A stretch of DNA of 40,030 nt from an uncultured Lachnoclostridium sp. (GCA_946402335.1 CAMIWE010000017.1:1-40030); one strand, 5' to 3'; shown: positions 1-8,076, counted from the first letter of the stretch. Notes: a model not told the origin generated them from the sequence alone. Translations and numbers: made by a program.

Positions 1-305
1 ACGTTATCCTCGGTAAACTGATTCCTGCCGGAACCGGTATGAAGAAGTACCGCAATATCCGTCTTGATACGGACAACGAAATCTTAGATAACATTGAGGG
101 CTTTGAAGACGAGTTCAGAGACGGTCTTGTTGACGAGTCCGAGGTTATTGCCGCTGATACCGACGCTCGCGCAGACGACGCCGAGTTCACGGAAGATTTC
201 TCCGAAGTATTTGACGATTCCGATTTCTTCGAGTCTGAATTTGCAGACGAGGAATTCGAATTCGATGACGAATTCGAGGATTCCGATGAGGAGAAGGACG
301 AATAA
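1..305 (+). CDS. rpoC: RNA polymerase beta' subunit, C-terminal end (partial)
   Basis: This is the 3' end of the gene for the largest catalytic subunit of RNA polymerase; the 5' part lies outside the window and the reading frame enters at base 3. The first residues (VILGKLIPAGTGMKKYR) match the conserved end of RpoC just before its C-terminus. The following 68 residues form a very acidic tail: I count 34 Asp/Glu and only three Arg/Lys, with scattered Phe. The stop at 303-305 is followed by an intrinsic terminator at 366-401, so this is the end of the rpoB-rpoC transcription unit. The identity is secure from the conserved stretch. The length and acidity of the tail are unusual compared with model RpoC proteins, and its role is unknown. 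Confidence 0.93.
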   Translation, partial: VILGKLIPAGTGMKKYRNIRLDTDNEILDNIEGFEDEFRDGLVDESEVIAADTDARADDAEFTEDFSEVFDDSDFFESEFADEEFEFDDEFEDSDEEKDE

Positions 306-365
306 TAGTCGACCGAAATCTTTGAATCTTAACGGGGTTTTGGTGCAATGCACGAAATCCCTCAC

Positions 366-401
366 GCGGGGGCAGCTAACCCTGCTCCCGCATTTTTCTT
401 T
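366..401 (+). terminator. Intrinsic terminator after rpoC
   Basis: A 10-base stem (GCGGGGGCAG with CTGCTCCCGC, one G-U pair) around a CTAAC loop is followed by ATTTTTCTTT. It ends the rpoBC operon. Confidence 0.85.
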
Positions 402-415
402 ATAGAGTATTCTTT

Positions 416-462
416 GATTCCCGACTCGCGGGAATCGTATCTGATAGAATGAATCCCGATTC
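416..462. promoter_or_regulatory. Inverted repeats and possible extended -10 upstream of rho
   Basis: GATTCCCG (416-423) and CGGGAATC (429-436) form a perfect 8-base inverted repeat with a 5-base loop. A related palindrome, GAATC-CC-GATTC, follows at 451-462. Between them, TGATAGAAT (442-450) resembles an extended -10 box, but no convincing -35 is present at the right distance. A third small repeat, ACCGG-TAT-CCGGT, sits at 490-502. The arrangement suggests a regulated rho promoter or a structured leader. Which one cannot be decided by eye. Confidence 0.4.
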
Positions 463-541
463 ATAACTGTATAAGCAGGCAAAACGAAAACCGGTATCCG
501 GTCAATTTGCTTACCGAATTCAAACTTTGGGGAATGAATAT

Positions 542-2245
542 ATGGATAAATGGAACGATATGCCTTTGGCAGAACTGCGTAAAGCGGCGAAAGAACTTGG
601 AATTTCAGGCTGCAGCAGCAAAAAAAAGAGCGAAATCATTGAATTGCTGGAGGCTGCTTCGGAGCTGGCCCCGGCGCCACAGAACGAAAAGGAATCCGTT
701 AAGATCGTGAAGGCGGAGAAACCCGTTAAAACGGAGAATACAGCGGCAAAGGCTGCTAAGCCCGCAGCAGCGGAGAGAACCGAAAAAGCCCCTTCCGTAA
801 AGAGCACGGAAACTGCGGAAAAGTCCGTAAAGAACATAAAAGCGGCGGAGAAGCCCGAAGCGAAAGCTGCTTCCGGAGTTTTTCAGGCAGAGCGCAGACC
901 GGACAGAAGGCCGGAAGAAACGGCTGCAAGACCTGCTTTGCAGGGTACGGAACCGGGAAGAACAGAGCGCACCGTTGTGCGGGCTTCCGTCAGACCGAAG
1001 GAGGGCAGCGCTTCCGTTGAAGCACGCCCCGTTATGCAAAAAGAACCGGCACGCGTCAGTGAGAATGAGGCGCAGAACCGCTACCGTGTAAATCCGCAGC
1101 GCGATCCGCAGGACAGTGGTATAACGAAGACCGGAATTTTAGAGATTGCGGCGGAACAGTCCTTCGGATTTATCCGGGATGAAAACTATCTGCCGAGTCC
1201 GGACGACGTGTATGTTTCCCCGGCCATCATCAAGCGCTTTAATCTGACGACCGGCGATATTATATGCGGTAATCTGAAGGTGAAATCCCCGACGGAGAAA
1301 TTCGTCGCTTTGTTAAACGTTACGAAAATCAACGGGGAGAATCCCGAGCGTGCCGTATACCGGAAACGTTTCGAGAAGCTGACCCCGGTATTCCCGCATG
1401 AGCGACTTCGCCTCGAGACCGAGGGCGGACCGACCTCCGTACGGATCGTGGACCTTCTGTCCCCGATCGGAAAAGGACAGCGCGGTATGATTGTTTCGCC
1501 GCCGAAGGCCGGTAAGACGACGCTTCTTAAGGACATCGCAAGAGCGGTCCAGAGAAACAACCCGGGACTTCACATGATCATCCTTCTAATCGATGAGCGC
1601 CCCGAGGAAGTTACGGATATGAAGGAAAGCATCAAGGGCGACAATGTGGAAATTATCTATTCCACATTTGACGAAGCCCCTGAGAAGCATAAACGTGTTT
1701 CCGAAATGACGATCGAACATGCAAAACGGCTTGTGGAATACGGCAAGGATGTAATCATTCTGCTTGACAGTATCACAAGACTGGCGCGTGCCTACAACCT
1801 GACCTGCCAGTCCAGCGGACGTACGCTTTCGGGTGGTTTGGATCCTGCGGCACTGTATATGCCGAAGAAGTTTTTCGGCGCGGCCCGCTGCATGAAGGAG
1901 GGCGGAAGCCTGACGATTCTCGCAACGGCGCTTGTCGATACGGGAAGCCGTATGGACGATGTTGTATTTGAGGAATTCAAGGGCACCGGCAACATGGAGC
2001 TGACACTGAACAGGGCTCTTTCGGAAAGACGCATATTCCCGGCAATCGATCTGCCGAAGTCCAGCACGAGACGGGAGGATCTGCTTCTCTCGCCGGTGGA
2101 ACAGGAGGCCAATCTGATCATGCGGCGTGCATTCGGCGGCGCAAGAGCGGAAGAGGCTACGGAGATGATCGTCAACATGTTCTCGCATACGCGTTCGAAT
2201 GCGGAGTTTATCACGCAGCTGAAGCGGACGAGAATGTTCGGATAA
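542..2245 (+). CDS. rho: Transcription termination factor Rho
   Basis: Rho is a hexameric RNA-dependent ATPase helicase that releases transcripts from RNA polymerase. The ATG at 542 is preferred because GGGGA at 529-533 is 8 bases upstream; an in-frame TTG at 527 is too close to that site. Of 567 residues, 1-42 are a Rho N-terminal helical domain (MPLAELRKAAKELGIS). Residues about 43-190 are a low-complexity Lys/Ala/Glu/Pro/Arg insertion. From about 195 comes the cold-shock-like RNA-binding domain (TGILEIAAEQSFGFIR). The RecA-like ATPase has Walker A PPKAGKTTLL near 319-328 and Walker B VIILLDSITRLARAYN. Escherichia coli Rho is 419 residues, so the extra length is almost all the disordered insertion. 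The rpoC terminator lies upstream. Degenerate repeats of its own 3' end follow the stop. Confidence 0.96.
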   Translation: MDKWNDMPLAELRKAAKELGISGCSSKKKSEIIELLEAASELAPAPQNEKESVKIVKAEKPVKTENTAAKAAKPAAAERTEKAPSVKSTETAEKSVKNIKAAEKPEAKAASGVFQAERRPDRRPEETAARPALQGTEPGRTERTVVRASVRPKEGSASVEARPVMQKEPARVSENEAQNRYRVNPQRDPQDSGITKTGILEIAAEQSFGFIRDENYLPSPDDVYVSPAIIKRFNLTTGDIICGNLKVKSPTEKFVALLNVTKINGENPERAVYRKRFEKLTPVFPHERLRLETEGGPTSVRIVDLLSPIGKGQRGMIVSPPKAGKTTLLKDIARAVQRNNPGLHMIILLIDERPEEVTDMKESIKGDNVEIIYSTFDEAPEKHKRVSEMTIEHAKRLVEYGKDVIILLDSITRLARAYNLTCQSSGRTLSGGLDPAALYMPKKFFGAARCMKEGGSLTILATALVDTGSRMDDVVFEEFKGTGNMELTLNRALSERRIFPAIDLPKSSTRREDLLLSPVEQEANLIMRRAFGGARAEEATEMIVNMFSHTRSNAEFITQLKRTRMFG

Positions 2246-2314
2246 GGACACTAAAGCGGACAGGATTGTTCGGATAAAGAGCTTGAAACGGACGGGACGG
2301 TCCGGATTAAGACG
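2219..2314 (+). repeat. Three degenerate 32-base tandem copies of the rho 3' end
   Basis: Copies lie at 2219-2250 (the last codons and stop of rho plus 5 bases), 2251-2282 and 2283-2314. Copies 1 and 2 match at 25 of 32 positions, and copies 2 and 3 at 22 of 32, with no gaps. All keep the core AAGCGGAC/AAACGGAC, followed by a GTTCGGATAA-like end. Copies 2 and 3 are noncoding and lead into the ribosome binding site of the next gene. Confidence 0.75.
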
Positions 2315-2331
2315 GCCGGAAGGAGACGGCA

Positions 2332-3216
2332 ATGAACCAGCTGGAGAAACTGAGCAGCAGCAATCAGGAAAATTATCAGCGCTACTTAAAGCGTATGACG
2401 GAAAGCATCCGCAATTCGACCAAGGGTTTTCTGCCGATCATGGCAAGGCAGGGTATGAACATTTTAGATGTCGGCTGCGGAAGCGGCGTCCTGCTGTATG
2501 CGATACAAGAGGAAAATCCGACCGCAAAGCTGACAGGACTTGATTTAAATGCGGAAGCCATTCAAAAGCTCTCGGAAATGGGAGGACCGTGGGAACTGAT
2601 CCACGGGGATTTCATGAAGACGGAGGGGAGTGGATACGATACGGTCGTATTTTCCTCAATCCTGCATGAAATCTCCTCCTATCATGAGGATCCGGTCCTG
2701 CGGTTTACCAAAAAGCCGATAGCAGACGCATTTTTAAAGTGCCGGGAGATTCTTTCGGACGACGGCGTCATTCTGCTTCGGGACGGCGTAATGGTTCCTG
2801 AGGCCGGGCAAAACGAACCGAAGGTGATTTCCTTTGTAAACCCGGAGGACAGCCGGTGGCTGTTCCGCTTCCAAAAGGACTTCCGCGGCTTTGACCATAC
2901 GGATATCGACTGCGGGATCAAAGATCTCGGAGACGGACGTTTCCTTGCCGGACAGGGCTTTTTGAAGGAATTTCTGAGTACGTATACCTGGGGCGAGGAA
3001 AGTTACGAGCGTGAAATCTGCGAGCGGTTCGGAATTCTCACCAGGGCGGAATGGATTGATGCGCTTACCTCGGCCGGCTTTTCGATTGAGACGGTCGCGG
3101 AAGCAAAAGAAGAATACGAAAAATATCTGTCCGCTCGCGTGCGGATCGCCGAGCCGGACGGAACGCCTTACCGTTATCCGTATATGAGCATTATCATAAA
3201 AGCACAGAAGCGGTAA
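2332..3216 (+). CDS. Class I SAM-dependent methyltransferase, substrate unknown
   Basis: This 294-residue protein carries the SAM-binding motif I ILDVGCGSGVL at about residues 44-54, followed by a motif II acidic residue in LTGLDLNAEAI and a later strand reading YDTVVFSSILHEI, all typical of the Rossmann-fold class I methyltransferases. The C-terminal half (from about 150) is not a standard catalytic core and may bind substrate. The ATG at 2332 follows GGAAGGAG with good spacing. It is 86 bases after rho, with the tandem repeats between and no terminator, so co-transcription with rho is possible. I do not recognise a specific subfamily, and nothing nearby fixes the substrate. Confidence 0.75.
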   Translation: MNQLEKLSSSNQENYQRYLKRMTESIRNSTKGFLPIMARQGMNILDVGCGSGVLLYAIQEENPTAKLTGLDLNAEAIQKLSEMGGPWELIHGDFMKTEGSGYDTVVFSSILHEISSYHEDPVLRFTKKPIADAFLKCREILSDDGVILLRDGVMVPEAGQNEPKVISFVNPEDSRWLFRFQKDFRGFDHTDIDCGIKDLGDGRFLAGQGFLKEFLSTYTWGEESYEREICERFGILTRAEWIDALTSAGFSIETVAEAKEEYEKYLSARVRIAEPDGTPYRYPYMSIIIKAQKR

Positions 3217-3244
3217 GCAGAGAAATTTTGTGAAGGACAATAAC

Positions 3245-4480
3245 ATGCAGGGGAAGAGAAAAAGAACCGTCCGGAAATGGATCGGTCTTTTCGTTGCACT
3301 GAGTGCAGTGGCGTTAATTGCCGAGGGAATACTGCTTACGGGTATTTTCTCAAAGGAAAAGCCGAAGAAACAGCCGGCTGTAACCAAAGAACCGGATAAT
3401 GTCGTGATCACCGATCCGACGTTAGAAATAACTCCGGGGGACCGGGAAGTCCGCGTATGGCGTCCGCTTACGAGTACGATCAGCGACGAAGAGTCGTACC
3501 CGCTTTTTACGATGGTATATGACGATGCGGGCAATGTGCTTGAGAAGGTTACGTTTCTTACGGGCGGTGGGATTCTGGAACGGGCGTTGTATTCCTACAA
3601 CGCAGAGGACCGGCTGATTCAGACGGAAACATACACCCGCGATTACGAAAATGGAGGACTGTATGATGATCCGTCGGTGCAAACCCGCACCTATGATGAT
3701 AACGGGAACCTTATTAGAGTCGAGGTAAAATCCCGGGAGTGGGATCTGAGTACGCGCACGGATTATACCTATGACGAAGACCATCACCTGCTTACGGAAA
3801 CGCATTTTCAGGCGGTCCCGATTTACAGCAGCAGCGGGTATGGAAAAGCCACACGGACCGTGTATGAATACGATGCCGCAGGAAATCGGACAAAGGAAGC
3901 AAGGATTGCCGGACACTACCACGAATTCGGGGACCGGGCGTGGGAATTCGAAGAGGACCCAGCAGGGCAGTATGAGTGGGAGTGCACATTTTCCTATGAT
4001 ACTTCCGGGAACTGTCTTTCGGAGGACGGGCACGACTGCGAGGCCGACGAATATACAAAGGTTACCAGAACCTTTGACGAAAAAGGCCATAAGCTCAGTG
4101 AAGTCCGCGAGTACAGCGCATCCGGGGAATGGTATGGGGAGATGTCCTTCCGGTACGAATATGATGCGTCCGGAAACCTCGTCGCGGAATATCTGAATTC
4201 CCGTCCGAACGACGCAAGCATCCTCTATACGCATAAGACCGAATATACCTACGGGGAAAAGGGAAGAAAAATCCGTGAAAAGGAAATCTACCGGGACGGA
4301 ACGCTCCTTTCGGACACCGAATACCGCTATGATGAATACGGAATGGTCTCGGAGGAAATCCGCTATGACCAAAACGGGGAGGTTAACAGCATCCGCACGA
4401 ACCGGTATCAGGAATTCCTCCTTCCGCCCGATAAGCTTACGGAAGAGGAGCTTGCGTGGCTGGCGCGGGAAACGGCGTAG
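3245..4480 (+). CDS. Membrane-anchored YD-repeat (RHS-like) surface protein
   Basis: Product of 411 residues if the ATG at 3245 is used; AAGGA at 3233-3237 gives proper spacing, whereas the in-frame GTG at 3230 has none. A basic N-terminus (residues 1-11) and one hydrophobic segment (about 12-35) form a signal anchor, with the rest outside the cell. From about residue 70 to the end there are roughly ten YD repeats of the form YDDAGNVLEKVTF, YDDNGNLIRVEV, YDAAGNRTKEARI and YDASGNLVAEYL. Such repeats build a beta-sheet shell in RHS and teneurin proteins. Here there is no RHS core-associated motif and no C-terminal toxin domain, so this is probably a plain repeat protein. It follows the methyltransferase by 28 bases. 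Its function is unknown. Confidence 0.75.
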   Translation: MQGKRKRTVRKWIGLFVALSAVALIAEGILLTGIFSKEKPKKQPAVTKEPDNVVITDPTLEITPGDREVRVWRPLTSTISDEESYPLFTMVYDDAGNVLEKVTFLTGGGILERALYSYNAEDRLIQTETYTRDYENGGLYDDPSVQTRTYDDNGNLIRVEVKSREWDLSTRTDYTYDEDHHLLTETHFQAVPIYSSSGYGKATRTVYEYDAAGNRTKEARIAGHYHEFGDRAWEFEEDPAGQYEWECTFSYDTSGNCLSEDGHDCEADEYTKVTRTFDEKGHKLSEVREYSASGEWYGEMSFRYEYDASGNLVAEYLNSRPNDASILYTHKTEYTYGEKGRKIREKEIYRDGTLLSDTEYRYDEYGMVSEEIRYDQNGEVNSIRTNRYQEFLLPPDKLTEEELAWLARETA

Positions 4481-4544
4481 GAAAAGGACCACCCTTCAGT
4501 CCCCAAAAAGCCGGAAAGGAGTCGTATTTTCCGTATATTGGGTA

Positions 4545-4573
4545 TTGCATTCCGCAAAATGCTATGCTATAAT
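4545..4573 (+). promoter_or_regulatory. rpmE promoter
   Basis: TTGCAT (4545-4550), a 17-base spacer and TATAAT (4568-4573), with TGC just before the -10 giving an extended -10. This is a strong vegetative sigma-factor promoter for the rpmE transcript. Confidence 0.85.
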
Positions 4574-4581
4574 AAGTCCGC

Positions 4582-4639
4582 TGTCCTGTTCCGGGACACG
4601 ATAATCGGATGTCAGGTCGACTGGTTTCGGCCGGCCGAC
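4582..4639 (+). promoter_or_regulatory. Structured rpmE leader, possible L31 autoregulatory element
   Basis: The roughly 95-base leader holds two hairpins. The first is TGTCC (4582-4586) with GGACA (4594-4598). The second is a 9-base stem with one mismatch, GTCGACTGG (4616-4624) with CCGGCCGAC (4631-4639), around TTTCGG. Ribosomal protein L31 leaders are known from several bacterial groups. Whether this is one of them is inference from position and structure only. Confidence 0.45.
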
Positions 4640-4672
4640 TGCCAATAAAAAAGTTTTAGAGAGGTGAGAGTT

Positions 4673-4870
4673 ATGAAGGAAGCAATCCAGCCGAAGTACT
4701 ATCAGGCAAAGGTTACCTGCAACTGCGGTAATGAATTCGTAACGGGATCGACCAAGTCTGAGATCCATGTGGAAATCTGCTCCAAGTGCCACGCTTTCTA
4801 CACCGGCCAGAAGAAGGCTGCGAAAGCACGCGGTGCGATCGAGAAGTTCAACAAGAAGTATGGTCTGTAA
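4673..4870 (+). CDS. rpmE: 50S ribosomal protein L31
   Basis: L31 is a small protein of the large ribosomal subunit that bridges to the small subunit. The 65-residue product ([14 protein letters not shown]...) carries the zinc-type signature: Cys-x-Cys in TCNCGN and Cys-x-x-Cys in [10 protein letters not shown]. It is therefore the Cys-containing RpmE form and not the zinc-free YtiA/RpmE2 form made under zinc shortage. The start is the ATG at 4673 after AGAGGTGAG; the GTG at 4664 lies inside that ribosome binding site. It has its own strong promoter, a structured leader and an intrinsic terminator at 4911. Its place directly before yqhQ, prmC and prfA is the usual Firmicutes arrangement. Confidence 0.97.
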   Translation: MKEAIQPKYYQAKVTCNCGNEFVTGSTKSEIHVEICSKCHAFYTGQKKAAKARGAIEKFNKKYGL

Positions 4871-4910
4871 TCCGAACCCGTTTTGGATTCATGAATAGGA
4901 CTTTTGGAAA

Positions 4911-4946
4911 GAGTTGAGGTATCCGTTATCTCAACTCCTTTTTCTA
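4911..4946 (+). terminator. Intrinsic terminator after rpmE
   Basis: A perfect 8-base stem, GAGTTGAG with CTCAACTC, around an 11-base loop is followed by CTTTTTCT. Some read-through may feed the downstream translation genes, since no clear promoter is seen before 5016. Confidence 0.85.
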
Positions 4947-5015
4947 TACGGGGAAATACTTTTCGGCCTGCTTAAGAGCGAATCACGTCGCCGGCAGGCG
5001 GAACAGGGGGAAGTC

Positions 5016-6134
5016 ATGAAGAATTCCGGAATCGGCGGACAGGCCGTTATGGAAGGCGTAATGATGCGCAACAAAAACCGGTACGCCGTGGCATGCCGGA
5101 AGCCGGACGGTGAGATTGTCGTCGATGTCAAAGAGACCCACAGCGTCAGTGAAAAAGTGAAGTTTCTCGGATGGCCGTTTATCCGCGGCGCCGTGAATCT
5201 GATTGAATCAATGGTGATCGGGATCAAGGCACTTACCTATTCGGCGGATTTTCTCGAGGACGGAACGGATGCACAAAAGGACGCGAAGAAAGTGGCGGAG
5301 GACACTCCGGCAACGCCTTCGGAAAGCGTTGTGACGACGCCTTCGGAAGGCATCGAAGTGGCGGAGGTTTCGGACAATGCCGCACAGAAGCCGTCCCAGA
5401 CGATGACGCCCTTTGCAATCTTCTGCACGGTGGCGCTGTCGCTTGCGCTTACGATCGCGCTGTTTTTCTTCCTTCCGGTTCTGATCACCGGGGGAATCGA
5501 ATCCCTTACCGGATGGGACAGTCCTCTTGCGACCAGCGCGATTGAGGGAATTGTCCGGATGATCATCTTCATCGCCTATGTTGCGGGCATTTCCCTGATG
5601 CCCGATATTAAAAGAGTATATTGTTATCACGGCGCGGAGCACAAGACGATCAACTGCATCGAACACGGGCTTCCGTTAACCGTGGAGAACGCCCGCAGCT
5701 CGAGCAAGGAGCACAAGCGCTGCGGTACGAGTTTCCTGTTACTGGTTATGGTAATCAGTATCCTCGTATTTTCCGTCGTGAACTGCTTCCCGCTTTACGA
5801 GGGAGACAGCGCGGTGATCAAGCTTTTGGTCCGCTTCGGCACACGGCTTCTGCTGCTGCCGCTTGTGGCGGGACTTAGTTACGAATTCTTGCGGCTTGCG
5901 GGCCGTTCGGACAACAAGCTGGTGAATGCCTTAAGCCGTCCTGGACTTTGGATGCAGGCACTGACGACCAGAGAGCCGGACGATTCCATGTTAGAGTGTG
6001 CGATTGCTTCCGTCGAGGCGGTTTTTGACTGGAAGGCTTTTTTGAACGGAGAGACAGGCAATGACTTATCGGGAGGCGCTGAAACAGGCGGTCATGCAAC
6101 TGAACAATGCGGGGGTTCCGGATGCGGATTATGA
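5016..6134 (+). CDS. yqhQ: DUF1385 (YqhQ-type) membrane protein
   Basis: A 372-residue member of the DUF1385 family, found widely in Firmicutes between rpmE and prfA; its biochemical role is not established. The N-terminus has the family hallmark SGIGGQAVMEGVMMRNKNRYA. Residues about 95-125 are a Thr/Ser/Glu-rich spacer with a duplicated TPSE-type segment. Four hydrophobic segments follow. The conserved HGAEHKTINCIEHG motif, rich in His, Glu and Cys, lies between segments two and three and could bind metal. The ATG at 5016 follows AGGGGGA. A longer frame reaches back to 4914 but would start inside the rpmE terminator. The last 25 residues overlap prmC by 74 bases and form a Gly-rich tail (GGAETGGHATEQCGGSG) that looks like read-through, not a conserved domain. 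Confidence 0.88.
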   Translation: MKNSGIGGQAVMEGVMMRNKNRYAVACRKPDGEIVVDVKETHSVSEKVKFLGWPFIRGAVNLIESMVIGIKALTYSADFLEDGTDAQKDAKKVAEDTPATPSESVVTTPSEGIEVAEVSDNAAQKPSQTMTPFAIFCTVALSLALTIALFFFLPVLITGGIESLTGWDSPLATSAIEGIVRMIIFIAYVAGISLMPDIKRVYCYHGAEHKTINCIEHGLPLTVENARSSSKEHKRCGTSFLLLVMVISILVFSVVNCFPLYEGDSAVIKLLVRFGTRLLLLPLVAGLSYEFLRLAGRSDNKLVNALSRPGLWMQALTTREPDDSMLECAIASVEAVFDWKAFLNGETGNDLSGGAETGGHATEQCGGSGCGL

Positions 6135-6903
6135 CGCGCGGGAACTGCTTCTGTATGTGACCGGCATGTCTCTTTCGGACTGGCTTTTGAAGGCACAGGA
6201 GCGCATAAAGGACGCGGAAGCAGACCGGTATGCGGAACTGGTCGGACGAAGAGCGGGAAGAGAACCGCTCCAGCAGATCACGGGCGTACAGGGCTTTATG
6301 GGACTGTCGTTTCGCGTGACGAGGGACACGCTGTGCCCGAGACCGGATACGGAAGTTCTGGTGGAACATGCCATCCCCGTCTGCAAAGACGCCGATGTGC
6401 TTGACATGTGCACGGGTACCGGCTGTATCGCCATAAGCCTTTCTAAACTGGCGGGCGCACGGTCCGTGACGGCTTCGGATATTTCCGAAGCAGCGCTTGC
6501 GGTTGCAAGGGACAATGCTTTTAGAAACGGCGCGGACGTCACATTTGTCTTAAGCGATATGTTTGAAAAGGTGGAGGGAACGTATGATGTGATCGTTTCC
6601 AATCCGCCCTATATTGACCGGGAGCAGATGGAATGTCTGATGCCCGAAGTAAAGGATTACGAGCCTCATGCGGCGCTTTACGGCGGCGAGGACGGGCTTA
6701 CATTTTACCGGATTCTGACAGCCGAAGGCGCGAAGTACTTAAGGCCTGCCGGATCGGATGGGAAAGGAGGGTATCTGATCGTGGAGATCGGTTATGACCA
6801 GGGGATTGCCGTTTCGGAACTGTTATCCGCGAACGGATTCTCCGAAGTAAAGGTGATAAAAGATTACGCGGGCAATGACCGCGTGGTGGTCGGACATTTG
6901 TAG
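6061..6903 (+). CDS. prmC: Release factor glutamine methyltransferase PrmC (HemK)
   Basis: PrmC N5-methylates the glutamine of the GGQ motif in peptide-chain release factors, using S-adenosylmethionine, and so speeds translation termination. The 280-residue product has an N-terminal helical domain for release-factor binding (to about 75), the SAM motif VLDMCTGTGCIAIS at about 113-126, and the NPPY glutamine-binding motif at residues 181-184, in SNPPYIDRE. Length is normal for the family. The start ATG at 6061 follows GGAGA at a good distance and lies 74 bases inside yqhQ, so the two are translationally linked. Its substrate gene prfA begins 53 bases after its stop, the classic arrangement. 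Confidence 0.96.
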   Translation: MTYREALKQAVMQLNNAGVPDADYDARELLLYVTGMSLSDWLLKAQERIKDAEADRYAELVGRRAGREPLQQITGVQGFMGLSFRVTRDTLCPRPDTEVLVEHAIPVCKDADVLDMCTGTGCIAISLSKLAGARSVTASDISEAALAVARDNAFRNGADVTFVLSDMFEKVEGTYDVIVSNPPYIDREQMECLMPEVKDYEPHAALYGGEDGLTFYRILTAEGAKYLRPAGSDGKGGYLIVEIGYDQGIAVSELLSANGFSEVKVIKDYAGNDRVVVGHL

Positions 6904-6956
6904 CGCTTCTTTTTTGCTGAGAAACCAAAAAAGAAACGATACAAAGGAGAATGATC

Positions 6957-8027
6957 ATGTTTGATAAATTGGAAGATCTCTTGAAGAGATATGAGGAAAT
7001 GCAGCTGGAGCTCTCGGACCCGATGGTTACGAGCGACCAGAACCGTTTCCGGAAACTGATGAAAGAGCAGAGCGATATGATGCCTCTCGTGGAGGCGTAT
7101 ACCGCTTATAAGAAAGCTAAGGAAACCATCGCCGACAGCGAGGAACTGCTCGCTTCGGAAAGCGATGAGGATATGCGGGAGATGCTCAAGGAAGAACTTT
7201 CCTCGGCCAAGGAGGAAGTAGAGAAACTGGAGAAGGAAATGAAGATTCTCCTCCTTCCGAAGGACCCGCTTGATGAAAAGGATGTTATCGTGGAAATCCG
7301 TGCCGGTGCCGGCGGTGATGAGGCGGCTTTATTTGCCGCAGAGCTGTACCGCATGTATATCCACTATATTGAGTCACGCCACTGGAAGACCGAGCTTGTG
7401 AACATTGACGAGACCGGTATCGGCGGCATGAAGGAAGTGCAGTTCATGGTGCACGGTCAGGGCGCGTATTCCGTTCTCAAGTACGAGAGCGGCGTTCACC
7501 GCGTACAGCGTGTTCCCGAGACGGAATCCGGCGGACGCATTCATACGTCCACGGCTTCGGTAGCCGTTATGCCGGAGGCCGAGGATGTTGACGTACAGAT
7601 TGATGAAAAGGATATCCGTATCGACGTTATGCGTGCATCCGGAAACGGCGGCCAGTGCGTAAATACCACCGACTCGGCCGTTCGTCTGACGCACTATCCG
7701 ACCGGTATCGTGGTATATTCCCAGACCGAGAAGTCGCAGCTGCAGAACAAGGACAAGGCATTTGCCCTGCTTCGTTCCAAACTGTATGACCTTGAGCTGC
7801 AGAAGGCACATGAGGCGGAGGCGGCGGCAAGACGGAGCCAGATCGGAACCGGAGACCGTTCGGAGAAGATCCGCACGTATAATTTCCCGCAGAGCCGCGT
7901 GACCGATCACCGGATCGGCCTGACGCTTTACAAGATCGATAAGATCATGAACGGAGATCTGCAGGAGATTCTTGACGCGCTGATCGCGGCCGACCAGGCA
8001 GCGAAGCTCGCCAGTGAAGAGGCTTGA
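6957..8027 (+). CDS. prfA: Peptide chain release factor 1
   Basis: RF1 recognises UAA and UAG stop codons and triggers peptide release at the ribosome. The 356-residue product has the codon-recognition tripeptide P-x-T as Pro187-Glu188-Thr189 in [18 protein letters not shown] and the catalytic GGQ at 231-233 in [17 protein letters not shown]. The N-terminal coiled coil (residues about 5-105) is also present. Two ATGs are possible, 6951 and 6957. The AAAGGAG at 6943-6949 sits at the right distance only from 6957. The gene follows prmC, whose product modifies this protein. A weak A/T-only inverted repeat (6907-6916 with 6926-6935) lies in the gap. Confidence 0.97.
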   Translation: MFDKLEDLLKRYEEMQLELSDPMVTSDQNRFRKLMKEQSDMMPLVEAYTAYKKAKETIADSEELLASESDEDMREMLKEELSSAKEEVEKLEKEMKILLLPKDPLDEKDVIVEIRAGAGGDEAALFAAELYRMYIHYIESRHWKTELVNIDETGIGGMKEVQFMVHGQGAYSVLKYESGVHRVQRVPETESGGRIHTSTASVAVMPEAEDVDVQIDEKDIRIDVMRASGNGGQCVNTTDSAVRLTHYPTGIVVYSQTEKSQLQNKDKAFALLRSKLYDLELQKAHEAEAAARRSQIGTGDRSEKIRTYNFPQSRVTDHRIGLTLYKIDKIMNGDLQEILDALIAADQAAKLASEEA

Positions 8028-8076
8028 ACGGGATTTCTTAAGGCACTATTGGCTTCCTTTGATTTCGGAGAGAATT

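Noticed and set aside
3245-4480. Polymorphic RHS toxin with immunity gene
   Set aside because: No RHS core-associated motif, no variable C-terminal domain, and the next gene is rpmE with its own promoter.
3422-4492. 356-residue open frame antisense to the YD-repeat gene
   Set aside because: Explained by the repetitive plus-strand coding; no start signal or domain.
4914-5015. Longer N-terminus for the YqhQ protein
   Set aside because: It would begin inside the rpmE terminator hairpin; the family start matches the ATG at 5016.
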